From Fimenecus sp900545625 (GTDB lineage Bacteria; Bacillota; Clostridia; Oscillospirales; Acutalibacteraceae): a stretch of DNA of 64,000 nucleotides. The notes below the pieces were generated by a model, which saw nothing but the letters and a program-made list of their open reading frames with translations, was not told the origin of the DNA and did not search any database. The stretch lies in the NCBI GenBank assembly GCA_963931525.1, contig OZ007023.1, positions 682,001 through 746,000 of the forward strand, written 5' to 3'. Each line of letters opens with the position of its first letter. Within the stretch, counting starts at the first letter, position 1. A program made the translations under genes and the position numbers. Below are positions 26,422-35,873 of the stretch, in pieces.

Positions 26422-29400
26422 ATGGAAAAGCGATATAAAGTAATAATCTCCAGCAAAAACATATATAAGGAAGTTGAACTTTCCCCCGATGCTACGGAAA
26501 TTAAAGTTGGCACGGGCATGGATTGTGACGTTCGGCTACGCAAAGACTTGTTTTTTGGTAGAATTGAACTGGATTTTGTTAGGAACAAACAAGAATGGGC
26601 AGTTTCTTGCTCTGACAATTTGTACTTCACTGTTGGCGATATTCGCAAATTGATGACAAAAAGTCTTAAGCATGGTGAATCTCTGATCGTTAAATATCAA
26701 GAGTCCGACATGGAAGTATTTGTTTTTTCTTTCATGCTGGATTTCGAATATGAGAATAAGCGATATGATTTGGAAATTGATATTGCGGGCCGAGAGCAAG
26801 TGCGAATCGGCGGAACCTCTGATGCAGACATTTATATCTCAGATGATAATGTCGGTGCGGGGGGGCTAGTGCTAAGATGCAGCAATAACGCTATTACTGT
26901 TGTAGACGACAATTCACAGTATGGCGTGTGCGTCAACGGGTCTAGGATTTCAAAACAAAAAAACATTAAAGATTTAGACTTTTTCTCCATTGCGAGCATT
27001 AGCTTTTACTATAAAAACGGGAAACTGTATACCGATTACAGTGAAAGGATAAGACTAAACGGATTGAATTCAAGACCGTTGAGTTATCAGACAACCCATT
27101 TCACATATCCTGATTTTATCAGAAACACACGCGTGGAATATTGTTTGCCAGAGACCGAAATTGAGATTAAGCAACCTTCTCCAAAACCTCAAAAGCCCAA
27201 AAAGAACTTGATCCTTTCTCTTGTTCCTTCCATTGTTATGTTGGTGCTTATGATAGTCATGCGCGGGATCATGGGCGGCGGGGGGACATTCGTTATTTAC
27301 AGTGTTTGCTCCATGGGTATCGGCATTGTAATGTCGGTTGTAACGTATTTTTATGATGGAAAAGCTTATAAAAAAGCTGTTGAAAAAAGGGAAAAAGAAT
27401 ATCGAGAGTATATTCAGCAAAAAGAACAAGAAGTCCTTGCTGCGCGTACAGACGAGCTGCGTATTAGGAACCTGATTTATGAGTCGCTAACAAACAGTAT
27501 CCAAGAAGTTCTTTTATTCGGAAAGCGTATTTTTGAAAAAGCAGGCAAGGATAAAGATTTTCTTAACATATATCTCGGGGTAGGGACTGTTGAATCAAAT
27601 GTGCCCGTAAAATATACCAAGCAGGATTTTATAGATACGGAAGACGCTATATCTCAGTTGCCGGCAGAAATTGCCAATAAGTACAAATATATTGAGAATG
27701 CACCGATTATAGCAAAGTTCAACTCATCCAGTGGGGTTGGCGTTGTCGGAACAAAACCGATGCTTCATGAGGTGTTGAAAAACATCACAGTGGACTTAGC
27801 GATTCGACATTTTTATAAAGAAGTAAAAATGTATTACATGTTCAATGAATCGGATTCAGAATCCATGCAGTGGATCCGATGGCTGCGCCATGCCTACAAT
27901 GACGAGATGGGCATTCGGAATTTTATGTGTGACGATGAAAGCAGAAAAATTTTGCTTGAGAATTTATATACGGTGTTGTCTGCGAGAGAAGCGGCGAAGA
28001 GCGAGAATGAAACAATAACGTTTGATACATATTATGTCGTTTTTGTTTTAGATTCCTCGACCATCCGAAAACATCCGGTATCCAAATATATTGAGGACAG
28101 TAACCGATATGGTTTCACTTTCGTGTTTTTCGAGGAGCATGAAGAATTTTTGCCGAGAGGATGTACAGAAATTATCCGGTTGGACAACGAGCATCCTCGT
28201 GGGGCGATTCTTGAAAGCGCAAATGGAGATATACTGACATCCTTTACCTATAACAACATTTCAAACGAATTAGCAGAATCCGTAGCGCTCAAACTTGGGG
28301 CCATTACCGTAGAAGAAGTAAGTCTGGAAAGCGAACTGACCAAAAATATTTCCATGTATGAATTGCTTCATATTTTTTCTGTTGACGACCTTGACCTTAA
28401 AGAACGCTGGGCATCCTCCCAAGTGTTCAAATCAATGGCTGCACCCCTTGGCGTCAAAACCAAAAACGAAGTTGTATATTTGGACATAAGCGATAAAGCA
28501 AACGCGCATGGCCCTCATGGCTTAGTTGCCGGTACAACAGGTTCAGGCAAGAGCGAGATTCTTCAAACGTATGTGCTGTCTATGGCCACTTTGTATCATC
28601 CATACGACGTCGGCTTTGTGATTATCGACTTTAAGGGCGGCGGCATGGCAAATCAGTTTAAGGATCTCCCACACATGATGGGCGCCATTACAAATATCGA
28701 CGGCCGGGAAATCAATCGCTCTTTGCTGTCTATTAAAGCTGAACTTGTAAAAAGGCAATCGCTTTTTGCTCAGGCCGGAGTTAACCATATTAATGACTAC
28801 ATTAGGCTTTTCAAAAAGGGCGCAGTAGACCAGCCGTTGCCGCATCTTATTATCATAGTGGATGAATTTGCAGAGCTTAAGGCGGAATTCCCGGACTTTA
28901 TGAAGGAATTGATTTCTGCCGCGCGTATAGGCCGTACACTTGGCGTGCATTTGATTCTGGCTACCCAGAAGCCTGCAGGTGTTGTTGACTCTCAGATTTG
29001 GTCAAATTCTAAGTTCAAGCTGTGCTTAAAGGTTCAGACAAAGGAGGATAGTAACGAGGTGATCAAGACGCCTTTGGCTGCTGAAATTGTTGAGCCGGGT
29101 CGAGCCTATTTTCAAGTGGGGAACAATGAGATATTTGAACTGTTTCAGTCTGCCTATAGCGGTGTCAAAGTGACGGATGACGGCGACGATAAAGCCAAGG
29201 TCTTCTCTATTTACGCGTTAAATAATTGGGGAAAACGGACAACGGTCTTCACCAACAAAAGAAAGAACCAAAGCGAGAATGCGAAGAACCAACTGCAGGC
29301 TATTGTCGAATATGTGGATGCTTATTGCAAGTCCTCTGGAATCGCGGCATTGAACGGAATATGTCTGCCTCCGCTCGCTGATGTTGTAAAGAAAGATGCT

Positions 29401-30993
29401 TTGGCAGAGTTTGTCAAAACATCTCAAAATATCATTATTCCGATTGGCATTTACGACGACCCGGAAAGACAGGATCAAGGCAACTATTGCGTAGATCTTT
29501 CGGAAAATAATACATATATTATTGGCTCTGCCATGACGGGCAAAACGACGTTGTTGCAAACGATGCTGTTGCAGCTAATGCATTACTACACACCTGCCAC
29601 AGTCAATGTTTACATCATCGATTGCGGGAATATGACGTTGAAATCATTTGAAAAATCCAATATTGTCGGCGGTGTAGCATTAACATCCGAAGAAGAAAAA
29701 GTAACGAATCTTTTTAAATTGATGTTTCGCTGGATGAACGAACGCAAGAAAATTTTTTCTGAAAAGGGCCTTGGAACCCATAGAGCATACGTCGAAGCGG
29801 GATATACAGACTTGCCGCAGATTGTCCTAATGATCGATAACCTTGCCTCTTTCAAGGAGTATTACGACAACCTTTCGGAAGATTTCCTCTTGCTTTCAAG
29901 AGAAGGAAATAGTTTGGGCATTTCCATCGTTGCAACCGCAACGCAAACAAACGCGATGAATTATAAGGCGCTTTCAAACTATGGCACTAGGATTTCATTT
30001 GTTTGCAATGATACAAATGAATATATGAATCTGTTTGATAGGTGCAGAATAGAGCCTAAAGACACGGCGGGGCGTGGTTTGTGTGTCATCGATAAGAGAA
30101 TCATGGAATTTCAGACTGCGCTTTGCGTGGAAGGGGATAAGGAGTTTGAGCGCATTAAAAATATTCAGAAGATAATTCAGAGCAGCAACGAGCAATTTGG
30201 CGATATCAAAGCGCAGCCGATTCCGACTGTTCCGGATGTCTTGAAGCGGTCTGATGTCCTGACAAACGCACCGGAACTGTATCACCAGCCTTATCAGATC
30301 CCCATCGGTATGAACTTTGAATCCGTGCAAATGGTCACGCTGAATTTGTTAACGGTTGGCTATTTTGCGATTTCCGGACAGGGCAAGAGAGGCAAGACGA
30401 ATTTTGTTGCAAATATTCTAAAGACAATTCAAGAGAATGTCTTTGAGAATTTAAGTACGGCATATGTGTTTGACGATACAAAAATGTCTTTGGGATTCTG
30501 TCAAGAATACGGGTTTGTTGATAAATATGAACTTGATGAGACGGAGATAGGCGCAGTTTTAGACGCCTTGTTGGCGGTTATTGAAAACAGACGTGAACAA
30601 ATTCTTGCCAACAAGGGGAAAGAGCCGGCCGAGGTTTTAGAGACCGAACCGTTGCATCTGTTAATTATCGAGAACCGTTCGATCATTGAGTATATAACCA
30701 AGGATGCAACGCTTTTGCGGGCGTTTAAGAACATTCTTGAACACGGCACAGAATACAAAATTTGTACAATCTTCTCTAATGTTGAAAACGTTGCCGTCGG
30801 ATTTAACGCGTCGGAGATCTACAAAATGATTAAAAATAATAAAAAGATATTTATGTTTGCGGAAGCGTCTGAATTCAAGTTGGTAGATATCTCAATACAG
30901 CAGCAGAAACGCAATGCCAAAGCGCTTCGGGTCGGAGATGCGTTTATGTGCTTTGATAATCAAATCGACCGGATTCGCACGATTCTCGCATAA
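26422..30993 (+). CDS. essC: EssC-type FtsK/SpoIIIE ATPase of type VIIb secretion
   Basis: 1523 residues, the normal EssC size. Two FHA-like domains are at the N-terminus (~1-215; the second lacks the S-R-x-H motif). Two membrane helices lie at ~262-310, followed by a coiled segment and three P-loop domains. D1 is intact (G-T-T-G-S-G-K-S-E at ~704-712, Walker B V-D814-E-F). D2 has S-A-M-T-G-K-T-T (~1036-1043) with a degenerate Walker B (I-D-N). D3 has Q-G-K-R-G-K-T-N (~1320-1327) with a degenerate I-I-E-N. It powers substrate export. The start was set at ATG 26422, 8 bases after AGGAGAG, rather than GTG 26416, which would be only 2 bases from that site. Confidence 0.95.
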   Translation: MEKRYKVIISSKNIYKEVELSPDATEIKVGTGMDCDVRLRKDLFFGRIELDFVRNKQEWAVSCSDNLYFTVGDIRKLMTKSLKHGESLIVKYQESDMEVFVFSFMLDFEYENKRYDLEIDIAGREQVRIGGTSDADIYISDDNVGAGGLVLRCSNNAITVVDDNSQYGVCVNGSRISKQKNIKDLDFFSIASISFYYKNGKLYTDYSERIRLNGLNSRPLSYQTTHFTYPDFIRNTRVEYCLPETEIEIKQPSPKPQKPKKNLILSLVPSIVMLVLMIVMRGIMGGGGTFVIYSVCSMGIGIVMSVVTYFYDGKAYKKAVEKREKEYREYIQQKEQEVLAARTDELRIRNLIYESLTNSIQEVLLFGKRIFEKAGKDKDFLNIYLGVGTVESNVPVKYTKQDFIDTEDAISQLPAEIANKYKYIENAPIIAKFNSSSGVGVVGTKPMLHEVLKNITVDLAIRHFYKEVKMYYMFNESDSESMQWIRWLRHAYNDEMGIRNFMCDDESRKILLENLYTVLSAREAAKSENETITFDTYYVVFVLDSSTIRKHPVSKYIEDSNRYGFTFVFFEEHEEFLPRGCTEIIRLDNEHPRGAILESANGDILTSFTYNNISNELAESVALKLGAITVEEVSLESELTKNISMYELLHIFSVDDLDLKERWASSQVFKSMAAPLGVKTKNEVVYLDISDKANAHGPHGLVAGTTGSGKSEILQTYVLSMATLYHPYDVGFVIIDFKGGGMANQFKDLPHMMGAITNIDGREINRSLLSIKAELVKRQSLFAQAGVNHINDYIRLFKKGAVDQPLPHLIIIVDEFAELKAEFPDFMKELISAARIGRTLGVHLILATQKPAGVVDSQIWSNSKFKLCLKVQTKEDSNEVIKTPLAAEIVEPGRAYFQVGNNEIFELFQSAYSGVKVTDDGDDKAKVFSIYALNNWGKRTTVFTNKRKNQSENAKNQLQAIVEYVDAYCKSSGIAALNGICLPPLADVVKKDALAEFVKTSQNIIIPIGIYDDPERQDQGNYCVDLSENNTYIIGSAMTGKTTLLQTMLLQLMHYYTPATVNVYIIDCGNMTLKSFEKSNIVGGVALTSEEEKVTNLFKLMFRWMNERKKIFSEKGLGTHRAYVEAGYTDLPQIVLMIDNLASFKEYYDNLSEDFLLLSREGNSLGISIVATATQTNAMNYKALSNYGTRISFVCNDTNEYMNLFDRCRIEPKDTAGRGLCVIDKRIMEFQTALCVEGDKEFERIKNIQKIIQSSNEQFGDIKAQPIPTVPDVLKRSDVLTNAPELYHQPYQIPIGMNFESVQMVTLNLLTVGYFAISGQGKRGKTNFVANILKTIQENVFENLSTAYVFDDTKMSLGFCQEYGFVDKYELDETEIGAVLDALLAVIENRREQILANKGKEPAEVLETEPLHLLIIENRSIIEYITKDATLLRAFKNILEHGTEYKICTIFSNVENVAVGFNASEIYKMIKNNKKIFMFAEASEFKLVDISIQQQKRNAKALRVGDAFMCFDNQIDRIRTILA

Positions 30994-31011
30994 GAAAAGG
31001 AGGATAACCAC

Positions 31012-31413
31012 ATGGCAAAAGACACAACTGCGGTAGGCAATTTTTTCAGTCAGGCTGGCTTTGCAGTCTTGTCGACGACACGTGCCGTTACAGGAGGGAA
31101 GGCTGATTCAACGGTTCGGCGAATCGATACAAAATACTTTTCTACTGCTATTCGGGAGCTGGATACAGCCATTGAAGCATTCAATTCAGCACTTTCCAAT
31201 GTACACAGCCAAACATGCAGATTGCAGAACTGCTGGGAGGGAAAGGGTGCAAACAAGTTTAATGATGCCTATGGACGGCTGAAGCAGGAATTTGACGATC
31301 AGGCGGAGACGCTGACGGCGATTCGTGACGATTTGCAGACGATACTGGAGACCTACCAATCCTGGGATTCACAGGTCAGCAGCGATCTTGCAAGTTCAAC
31401 AGAGGAGGCATAA
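31012..31413 (+). CDS. WXG100-like protein, N-terminally extended
   Basis: 133 residues, mostly helical, with the turn motif C-W75-E-G77-K-G between two long helices. About 30 extra residues precede the first helix. The C-terminus ends in 'DLASSTEEA'. The SD is AAAAGGAGG with ATG at 31012, 18 bases after essC. As the first gene of a helper-helper-effector-immunity series it could be a secreted substrate or a targeting partner of the LXG-like protein at 31791. The second cysteine beside W75 is unusual for the family. Confidence 0.85.
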   Translation: MAKDTTAVGNFFSQAGFAVLSTTRAVTGGKADSTVRRIDTKYFSTAIRELDTAIEAFNSALSNVHSQTCRLQNCWEGKGANKFNDAYGRLKQEFDDQAETLTAIRDDLQTILETYQSWDSQVSSDLASSTEEA

Positions 31414-31417
31414 GGAA

Positions 31418-31768
31418 ATGGGTTGGCTAAGCACATGGCAGCTCAGCAATAAAATCAGGAAGCTGGAGAATAAAAAACGCGATTTAAGTGATGACACATC
31501 CGCTATCAGCACGATCAACAGCAAAATTGATGCGATCGACTCAGACGCACGATCGTTTTTGCCGAGCGCCAATTCGCTGATTGTTTCAAAATTAGGCGCG
31601 TATAAAGAGCCGCTGCAGTGGAATGATTACGATTTAACGCAAGCTGCGTACTACATACAGCGTGAAATCAATTATCTGGAAAGACAAAAAACAGCCGAGG
31701 AAAACAGGACCTCCGGATCCGGGGGAAGCGGCGCGTTCGGTTCAGGCGGCGGCGGAGGATCACGATAA
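31418..31768 (+). CDS. Small coiled-coil partner protein with Gly-rich tail
   Basis: 116 residues: a helical coil (~5-60), a short linker, another helix with 'QREINYLERQKTAEEN', and a C-terminal Gly/Ser tail (~98-116). It is not a standard WXG100 (no W-x-G at the turn). It resembles in size and layout the small helical targeting partners that precede LXG effectors in Firmicutes. The ATG at 31418 follows AGGAGG and TAAGGA; the longer upstream frame lies inside the preceding gene. The stop is 22 bases before the putative effector. Confidence 0.7.
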   Translation: MGWLSTWQLSNKIRKLENKKRDLSDDTSAISTINSKIDAIDSDARSFLPSANSLIVSKLGAYKEPLQWNDYDLTQAAYYIQREINYLERQKTAEENRTSGSGGSGAFGSGGGGGSR

Positions 31769-31790
31769 GTGTGGAAAGGAATGAAAAAGA

Positions 31791-32954
31791 ATGGCGACAT
31801 TAAATATTGATTTTGGTTACGATGACAATGTAATCAGCAGTGTCAAACAGGCGAAAAGAGCGATTCAGTCCAGAATTGACGATTATAGCGGGATCAAACG
31901 AGAATTAAACAATATCGGCAGTTCGACCGGCAATCTGTCTACGGCGAACACGTATATTCAAAAGAAGATCAACACATTGCAGGGGAAATATGACCGTCTG
32001 GATGCGTTCCAAAACAGAATAAACAATTTTAACGACAATGCCGAACAGGCGGACAAAGACGTAGCCGACCGCATCAATAAAGAGACAAATCAGTTTTACA
32101 AGCGAGAAAACATACCGAACGGTCTTTGGTATACTATCGGGTCTGCGCTCGGCGCCGGGTATGCTTGGCTTAAAGGGGGTGCAGAGAAAGTACTAAACAC
32201 AATTGTTGAAGGCGCTAAATCTGCTTGGGCTGCAGTGAAACAATGGTATGAGGACAACAAGCACTGGATAGATGTGATTGTGGATGCTATTACAGTCGTT
32301 GCGGCCGCCGCTTCTTTAATTTTTGCTACTTCGGGGATTGGTGCGGCTTTTGCGGTCTGGGCACTTGCAAAAGCGGTAACGAATTTATACTATGACGAAA
32401 AAGCGTATTGGGCATATGAGCGAGGGGACATGGAAGAATACGAGGAACTGTCCAATGCTGGTTTAAAAGACGTGATGGAAAAATATGTTCCTTATGGACT
32501 TGGCGGAAAACTGTACGAAGGGATAGAGCTTGTCGATTCGTTGCATGATATTTATGATATTGGAGAAGCAGGGTATAGCATCTTTAAGAATTATAAAACT
32601 TTACATGCACCGCTTCAGGATAATCTTGGAAGCACTATGCTAACAGATGTGACTAAAAAACAAATCATAAAATCGGATATTGCTAACGCTATACGGGAAT
32701 CGATAGGTTTTAAGTCAATAGATCCGGCGACAGGACAGCGGACCGCAAAAAATATTATATCCAATATTGGCACTGCAACAAAGTGGGCAAACAACATCCT
32801 TTCTAATGATAATTTGGGCGATGCAATATTGGATTCCATCAAAATAACGTCTTTAGGGAAAAACACAATACAACAGATTAATACCGTAACAATCTGCAAA
32901 CCGATCCCGATAAATCAAATCCCGCAAGTATCCGCATTTGCTATGGCGTCGTAA
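31791..32954 (+). CDS. LXG-like candidate type VII effector
   Basis: 387 residues. The N-terminal ~100 residues are two amphipathic helices with coiled-coil character. A hydrophobic Gly/Ala-rich segment at ~161-195 looks membrane-active. The C-terminal ~180 residues match no toxin family known to me. The plan (helical export module, hydrophobic middle, variable C-terminus) and the gene order (two small helical partners, this gene, then a small membrane protein) match LXG-type polymorphic effectors. No catalytic motif was found, so pore formation or a structural secreted role are both possible. Confidence 0.6.
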   Translation: MATLNIDFGYDDNVISSVKQAKRAIQSRIDDYSGIKRELNNIGSSTGNLSTANTYIQKKINTLQGKYDRLDAFQNRINNFNDNAEQADKDVADRINKETNQFYKRENIPNGLWYTIGSALGAGYAWLKGGAEKVLNTIVEGAKSAWAAVKQWYEDNKHWIDVIVDAITVVAAAASLIFATSGIGAAFAVWALAKAVTNLYYDEKAYWAYERGDMEEYEELSNAGLKDVMEKYVPYGLGGKLYEGIELVDSLHDIYDIGEAGYSIFKNYKTLHAPLQDNLGSTMLTDVTKKQIIKSDIANAIRESIGFKSIDPATGQRTAKNIISNIGTATKWANNILSNDNLGDAILDSIKITSLGKNTIQQINTVTICKPIPINQIPQVSAFAMAS

Positions 32955-32962
32955 TAATTCAT

Positions 32963-33481
32963 ATGAAAAGTAATGTGTACACCTTTTCGTTAAATCAATA
33001 TATACGGCATATGTGGTGGGCGTATGTGTTTTGGTGGGCTGTTGCCACAGGACTGATATGTCTTTTAACCTTTATAAGCGGGACATTTAACAACACGGTG
33101 TTTTTTGTGGTCGGTGGCTTTGTGTTACTTGTCACGGCTTTGGTGCTTTGCGGACGGCTGCTGGCTTGGAGACGGGCGAAAGTGGAGATCAACAACGGCC
33201 GGCTTCGGTATACGACCTTTACTGAGGGAACAGAAAAAATCAATTTCAGACGCCGTATTTTGGTGAAAACCGTGACGTCGCTGCAGTCTTATACAATTGC
33301 ACGCAAAAGCATAATTTTACACGGCGCGGTACATGTATACGACTACAATCAAACGAACAGCCATGTTGAGCAATCCGAGCGAATGGAAACGCAAGTAAAA
33401 ATCCCCTTCTATTTTAACAATATAGACTGCTTGATTGCAGATATCCAACAATTACAGGGAGGAATTTATAATGGCCAATGA
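32963..33481 (+). CDS. Two-helix membrane protein, candidate immunity factor
   Basis: 172 residues with membrane helices at ~16-38 and ~45-67, then a cytoplasmic beta-rich domain resembling a PH/YdbT-type fold. It starts 8 bases after the candidate effector stop and overlaps the TPR gene by 11 bases. Membrane immunity proteins are usual for effectors that act on membranes. The alternative is a structural part of the secretion machine. No family is recognised with confidence. Confidence 0.6.
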   Translation: MKSNVYTFSLNQYIRHMWWAYVFWWAVATGLICLLTFISGTFNNTVFFVVGGFVLLVTALVLCGRLLAWRRAKVEINNGRLRYTTFTEGTEKINFRRRILVKTVTSLQSYTIARKSIILHGAVHVYDYNQTNSHVEQSERMETQVKIPFYFNNIDCLIADIQQLQGGIYNGQ

Positions 33482-34766
33482 ATATACGACTGCGCAGGAA
33501 TACAACCACCAGGGTTTGGTTTTATTCAGTCAGGAAAAGTATGAGGACGCACTGTCTTATTTTCGCAGAGCGGTTGAAGCTGATGCCAAATGGATTGAAC
33601 CTTACATCAATATGGCACAGGTATACATTATGCAGGACAAATACGACGATGCCGAAAAAGAGCTGAACCGCGCGCTTTTGTTGGACAAAAAGGCCGCCAT
33701 CGTGTATTTCCATCTGGGTAATATTGCGCTTCTGAAAGACGACGCGGACACGGCTCGTACGCAATATAATAAGGCGATCAGCATGGGCTACGACAATGTG
33801 CAGATCTACATTAACCTTGCAGCGGATGCCGATGAAAAAGGCGATTTGGAAACCGCCTTACAATATTACAATCGTGCGATCACGTTGGACAAGTTTAATC
33901 CGTTCCCTAAAGCACGCAAAGTACAGCTTCTGGTCAGCTTAAAAAGGCTCCCGGAAGCGCTTAAGGCAAGCGATAGCTTGATTGAGACCAATCCCGACGT
34001 GTTTGAAGGTTATCATTACAAATTCTCGATTTTGACCGAAATGGGGAAATTGGAGGAAGCAGAGCAGGTGCTGGATCGCGGTATCCAATTGTTCCCGCAG
34101 GACGAGGCCTTTTTTTACGATAAAGCTCGACTGCTTCAGATAAAAGGGCAACCGGAAGAAGCGTTAAAGTTGATCGATGAGAAAATCAGCTTAAACGAAG
34201 AAAACCGCAGCTCCATGATTGCGTTTAAATGTGAATTGCTTTTGGCGCTGGAGCGCGTGGACGAGGCGGAGCCGCTGTTGGAAGAAGAATATCAGCGCTC
34301 TTATGACAGTGAAATAGCTTTCCTGCGGAATTCGGTCGCAATTGCAAGAAAAGATTATGATAAAGTTTTAGAATGCACAGAATACATTCTACAAAACCAA
34401 GAGGTTGATAATTATTATTATGCAGCAATTTATTACCATGCGCTTGCGCTGAATAAGCTGGGACGAAAGCAGGAAGCAGAGGACGCATTCCAAAAGGCCT
34501 TACTGTTTTTCCGTGCGGCATGCGCAAAAACGCCGGGTCAGCTGCAGCTGTATTTTTACCGCGCTATGTGCCACGAGGAGCTGAAGCAATACGATAAGGC
34601 ATTGGAATTGACAGACTATATGTTAAAGGTGGACGATAACATTGCTGAGGTGCATTTGCTTCGGAGCAAAGCGTTTGAAGCACTGGGAAATACTACAGCA
34701 TCAGAAGAGGAAATGAGCAAAGTAAACGCGATTAATCCGAAGCTTGTTGAAATGCTGGAGGAGTGA
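33471..34766 (+). CDS. Tetratricopeptide-repeat protein
   Basis: 431 residues built almost entirely of TPR units of 34 residues (for example 'YNHQGLVLFSQEKYEDALSYF', 'YFHLGNIALLKDDADTARTQY', 'YINLAADADEKGDLETALQYY'), about ten in all. No signal peptide or membrane segment is present. AGGGAGG at 33456-33462 fixes the start at 33471; the in-frame ATG at 33435 has no such site. It is a likely adaptor or chaperone for helical substrates in the same operon, since it overlaps the membrane protein gene and lies 2 bases before the next WXG100-like gene. Confidence 0.88.
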   Translation: MANEYTTAQEYNHQGLVLFSQEKYEDALSYFRRAVEADAKWIEPYINMAQVYIMQDKYDDAEKELNRALLLDKKAAIVYFHLGNIALLKDDADTARTQYNKAISMGYDNVQIYINLAADADEKGDLETALQYYNRAITLDKFNPFPKARKVQLLVSLKRLPEALKASDSLIETNPDVFEGYHYKFSILTEMGKLEEAEQVLDRGIQLFPQDEAFFYDKARLLQIKGQPEEALKLIDEKISLNEENRSSMIAFKCELLLALERVDEAEPLLEEEYQRSYDSEIAFLRNSVAIARKDYDKVLECTEYILQNQEVDNYYYAAIYYHALALNKLGRKQEAEDAFQKALLFFRAACAKTPGQLQLYFYRAMCHEELKQYDKALELTDYMLKVDDNIAEVHLLRSKAFEALGNTTASEEEMSKVNAINPKLVEMLEE

Positions 34767-34768
34767 TT

Positions 34769-35068
34769 ATGGCAAAGCTTAGAATTGATTTGGATGTTCT
34801 TGAAAGGACGATCCAAACATATCAAACAGAAATCGAAAACATCAGGGAGGCAAAAACGGAAATATCAAAAGCGCTTTCCAGTCTAAAAGCATCAGGCTGG
34901 GATTCACAGGCAAGCAAGGTTTGGTTTTCTCTTCTGGATGACGAATGGCTTAAAAATATAGAATATCAAATTCGTGTGCTGAATCGTCTTTGCGAAAATT
35001 TGAAGATTGCAGAAACCAAGTACAGTTCAGTTGAAGAAGAACTAAATAGGATAGCAAACGACCTGTGA
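34769..35068 (+). CDS. WXG100-family protein (W-D-S variant)
   Basis: 99 residues in a helix-turn-helix of WXG100 length, with the turn S-G-W44-D-S46-Q. Ser replaces the usual Gly, as in some divergent members. A GGAGGAG at 34756-34762 sets the start at ATG 34769; GTG 34763 is in frame but touches that site. It is probably exported, perhaps as a heterodimer with the canonical WXG protein at 35151. Confidence 0.85.
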   Translation: MAKLRIDLDVLERTIQTYQTEIENIREAKTEISKALSSLKASGWDSQASKVWFSLLDDEWLKNIEYQIRVLNRLCENLKIAETKYSSVEEELNRIANDL

Positions 35069-35105
35069 TTTGATGTTTATTGCAACTGCAAATTGTAGAA
35101 TCTAT

Positions 35106-35134
35106 TTGCAATTGCATTAAATAAATATTATAAT
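35106..35134 (+). promoter_or_regulatory. Possible promoter ahead of esxA
   Basis: TTGCAA (35106-35111), a 17-bp spacer and TATAAT (35129-35134). The expected transcription start (~35141) would fall inside the AAAGGAGG ribosome binding site at 35136-35143, so its use for the following gene is doubtful. Confidence 0.35.
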
Positions 35135-35150
35135 AAAGGAGGCGAAACCA

Positions 35151-35447
35151 ATGGCAGATCGTATTACCATTACTCCGGAAGAACTCAGAACCGCTTCTAC
35201 AAATTTTGCAAACAAAGCGGTGGAAATCAGGGAGATTCTTGATTATCTGAGATCGGAAGTGGATCGTCTTGAGAGCACTTGGGATGGCGCGGCACAAGAC
35301 CAGTTCTTTTTAACATATGAAGAAATGGCGAAGACCATGGCGCAGTTCCCGGAAGTCGTGGATGGCATCAGTCAGCAGTTGAGCGCGGTTGCGCAGACTT
35401 TGGAAGAGACTGACCAGGCTTTGGCAGACTCTCTCAAGGGGGGCTAA
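35151..35447 (+). CDS. esxA: Canonical WXG100 protein (EsxA-like)
   Basis: 98 residues, the standard WXG100 size. It has two helices with the turn S-T-W44-D-G46-A-A-Q and a C-terminal helix with 'QTLEETDQALADSLKGG'. Such proteins are the core exported substrates of type VII systems and form helical dimers. The ribosome binding site AAAGGAGG is strong, and the gene is followed at once by a hairpin, suggesting high expression as a short transcript. It marks the end of the secretion genes proper. Confidence 0.95.
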   Translation: MADRITITPEELRTASTNFANKAVEIREILDYLRSEVDRLESTWDGAAQDQFFLTYEEMAKTMAQFPEVVDGISQQLSAVAQTLEETDQALADSLKGG

Positions 35448-35458
35448 TCCCAAAGAGC

Positions 35459-35493
35459 AAGTAGTCGTTGGCCGTTTTTGCCAACGACTACTT
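35459..35493 (+). terminator. Hairpin after esxA
   Basis: A 14-bp perfect stem (AAGTAGTCGTTGGC / GCCAACGACTACTT) with a 7-base T-rich loop, 12 bases after the esxA stop, followed by TGTTTGTTAT. Probably a terminator with partial read-through. Confidence 0.75.
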
Positions 35494-35517
35494 TGTTTGT
35501 TATCAGGAGGGCTTACA

Positions 35518-35685
35518 ATGGGCTTGTTTTTACAATTGTTAGGTGTTCTATTTTTGCTGATTTCCTTAGTGATCAATATAATCTCTATTATTAATAAAGC
35601 AGTAAATACTGGTGCTGTAGCACTCTTAATTGTAGGAATCGCGTTAATACAGCTTGGCAGAAATATTTATAAAAAGCAATCGTAG
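35518..35685 (+). CDS. Tiny two-helix membrane protein
   Basis: 55 residues: 'MGLFLQLLGVLFLLISLVI', a short polar turn, then a second hydrophobic helix ending K-K-Q-S. The perfect AGGAGG at 35505-35510 supports ATG 35518. No family is recognised. It sits between the WXG100 gene and the island's last terminator, so it is best treated as an accessory membrane protein of the secretion locus. Confidence 0.65.
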   Translation: MGLFLQLLGVLFLLISLVINIISIINKAVNTGAVALLIVGIALIQLGRNIYKKQS

Positions 35686-35764
35686 GCGGTGAATTTTTGT
35701 AAGCATGCACAGGGTAAATGAAATGTGTTTGTGGAGGTAATGCACCATTAACAGCAAGGCAACC

Positions 35765-35811
35765 AAAAGCTGCGTGAAAAAGGGTCGCACCCTCTTTCAT
35801 GCAGCTTTTTC
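35765..35811 (+). terminator. Terminator at the end of the type VII island
   Basis: AAAAGCTGC / GCAGCTTTT outer stem with an imperfect inner stem (GTGAAA..AGGG / CCCT..TTTCAT) and a trailing T-run. Confidence 0.75.
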
Positions 35812-35873
35812 TTTCAGCAACCACGTGAAAGCGTTCGAAACGCATGGAAAAATACGGTTGTGTGCGCACAAAC

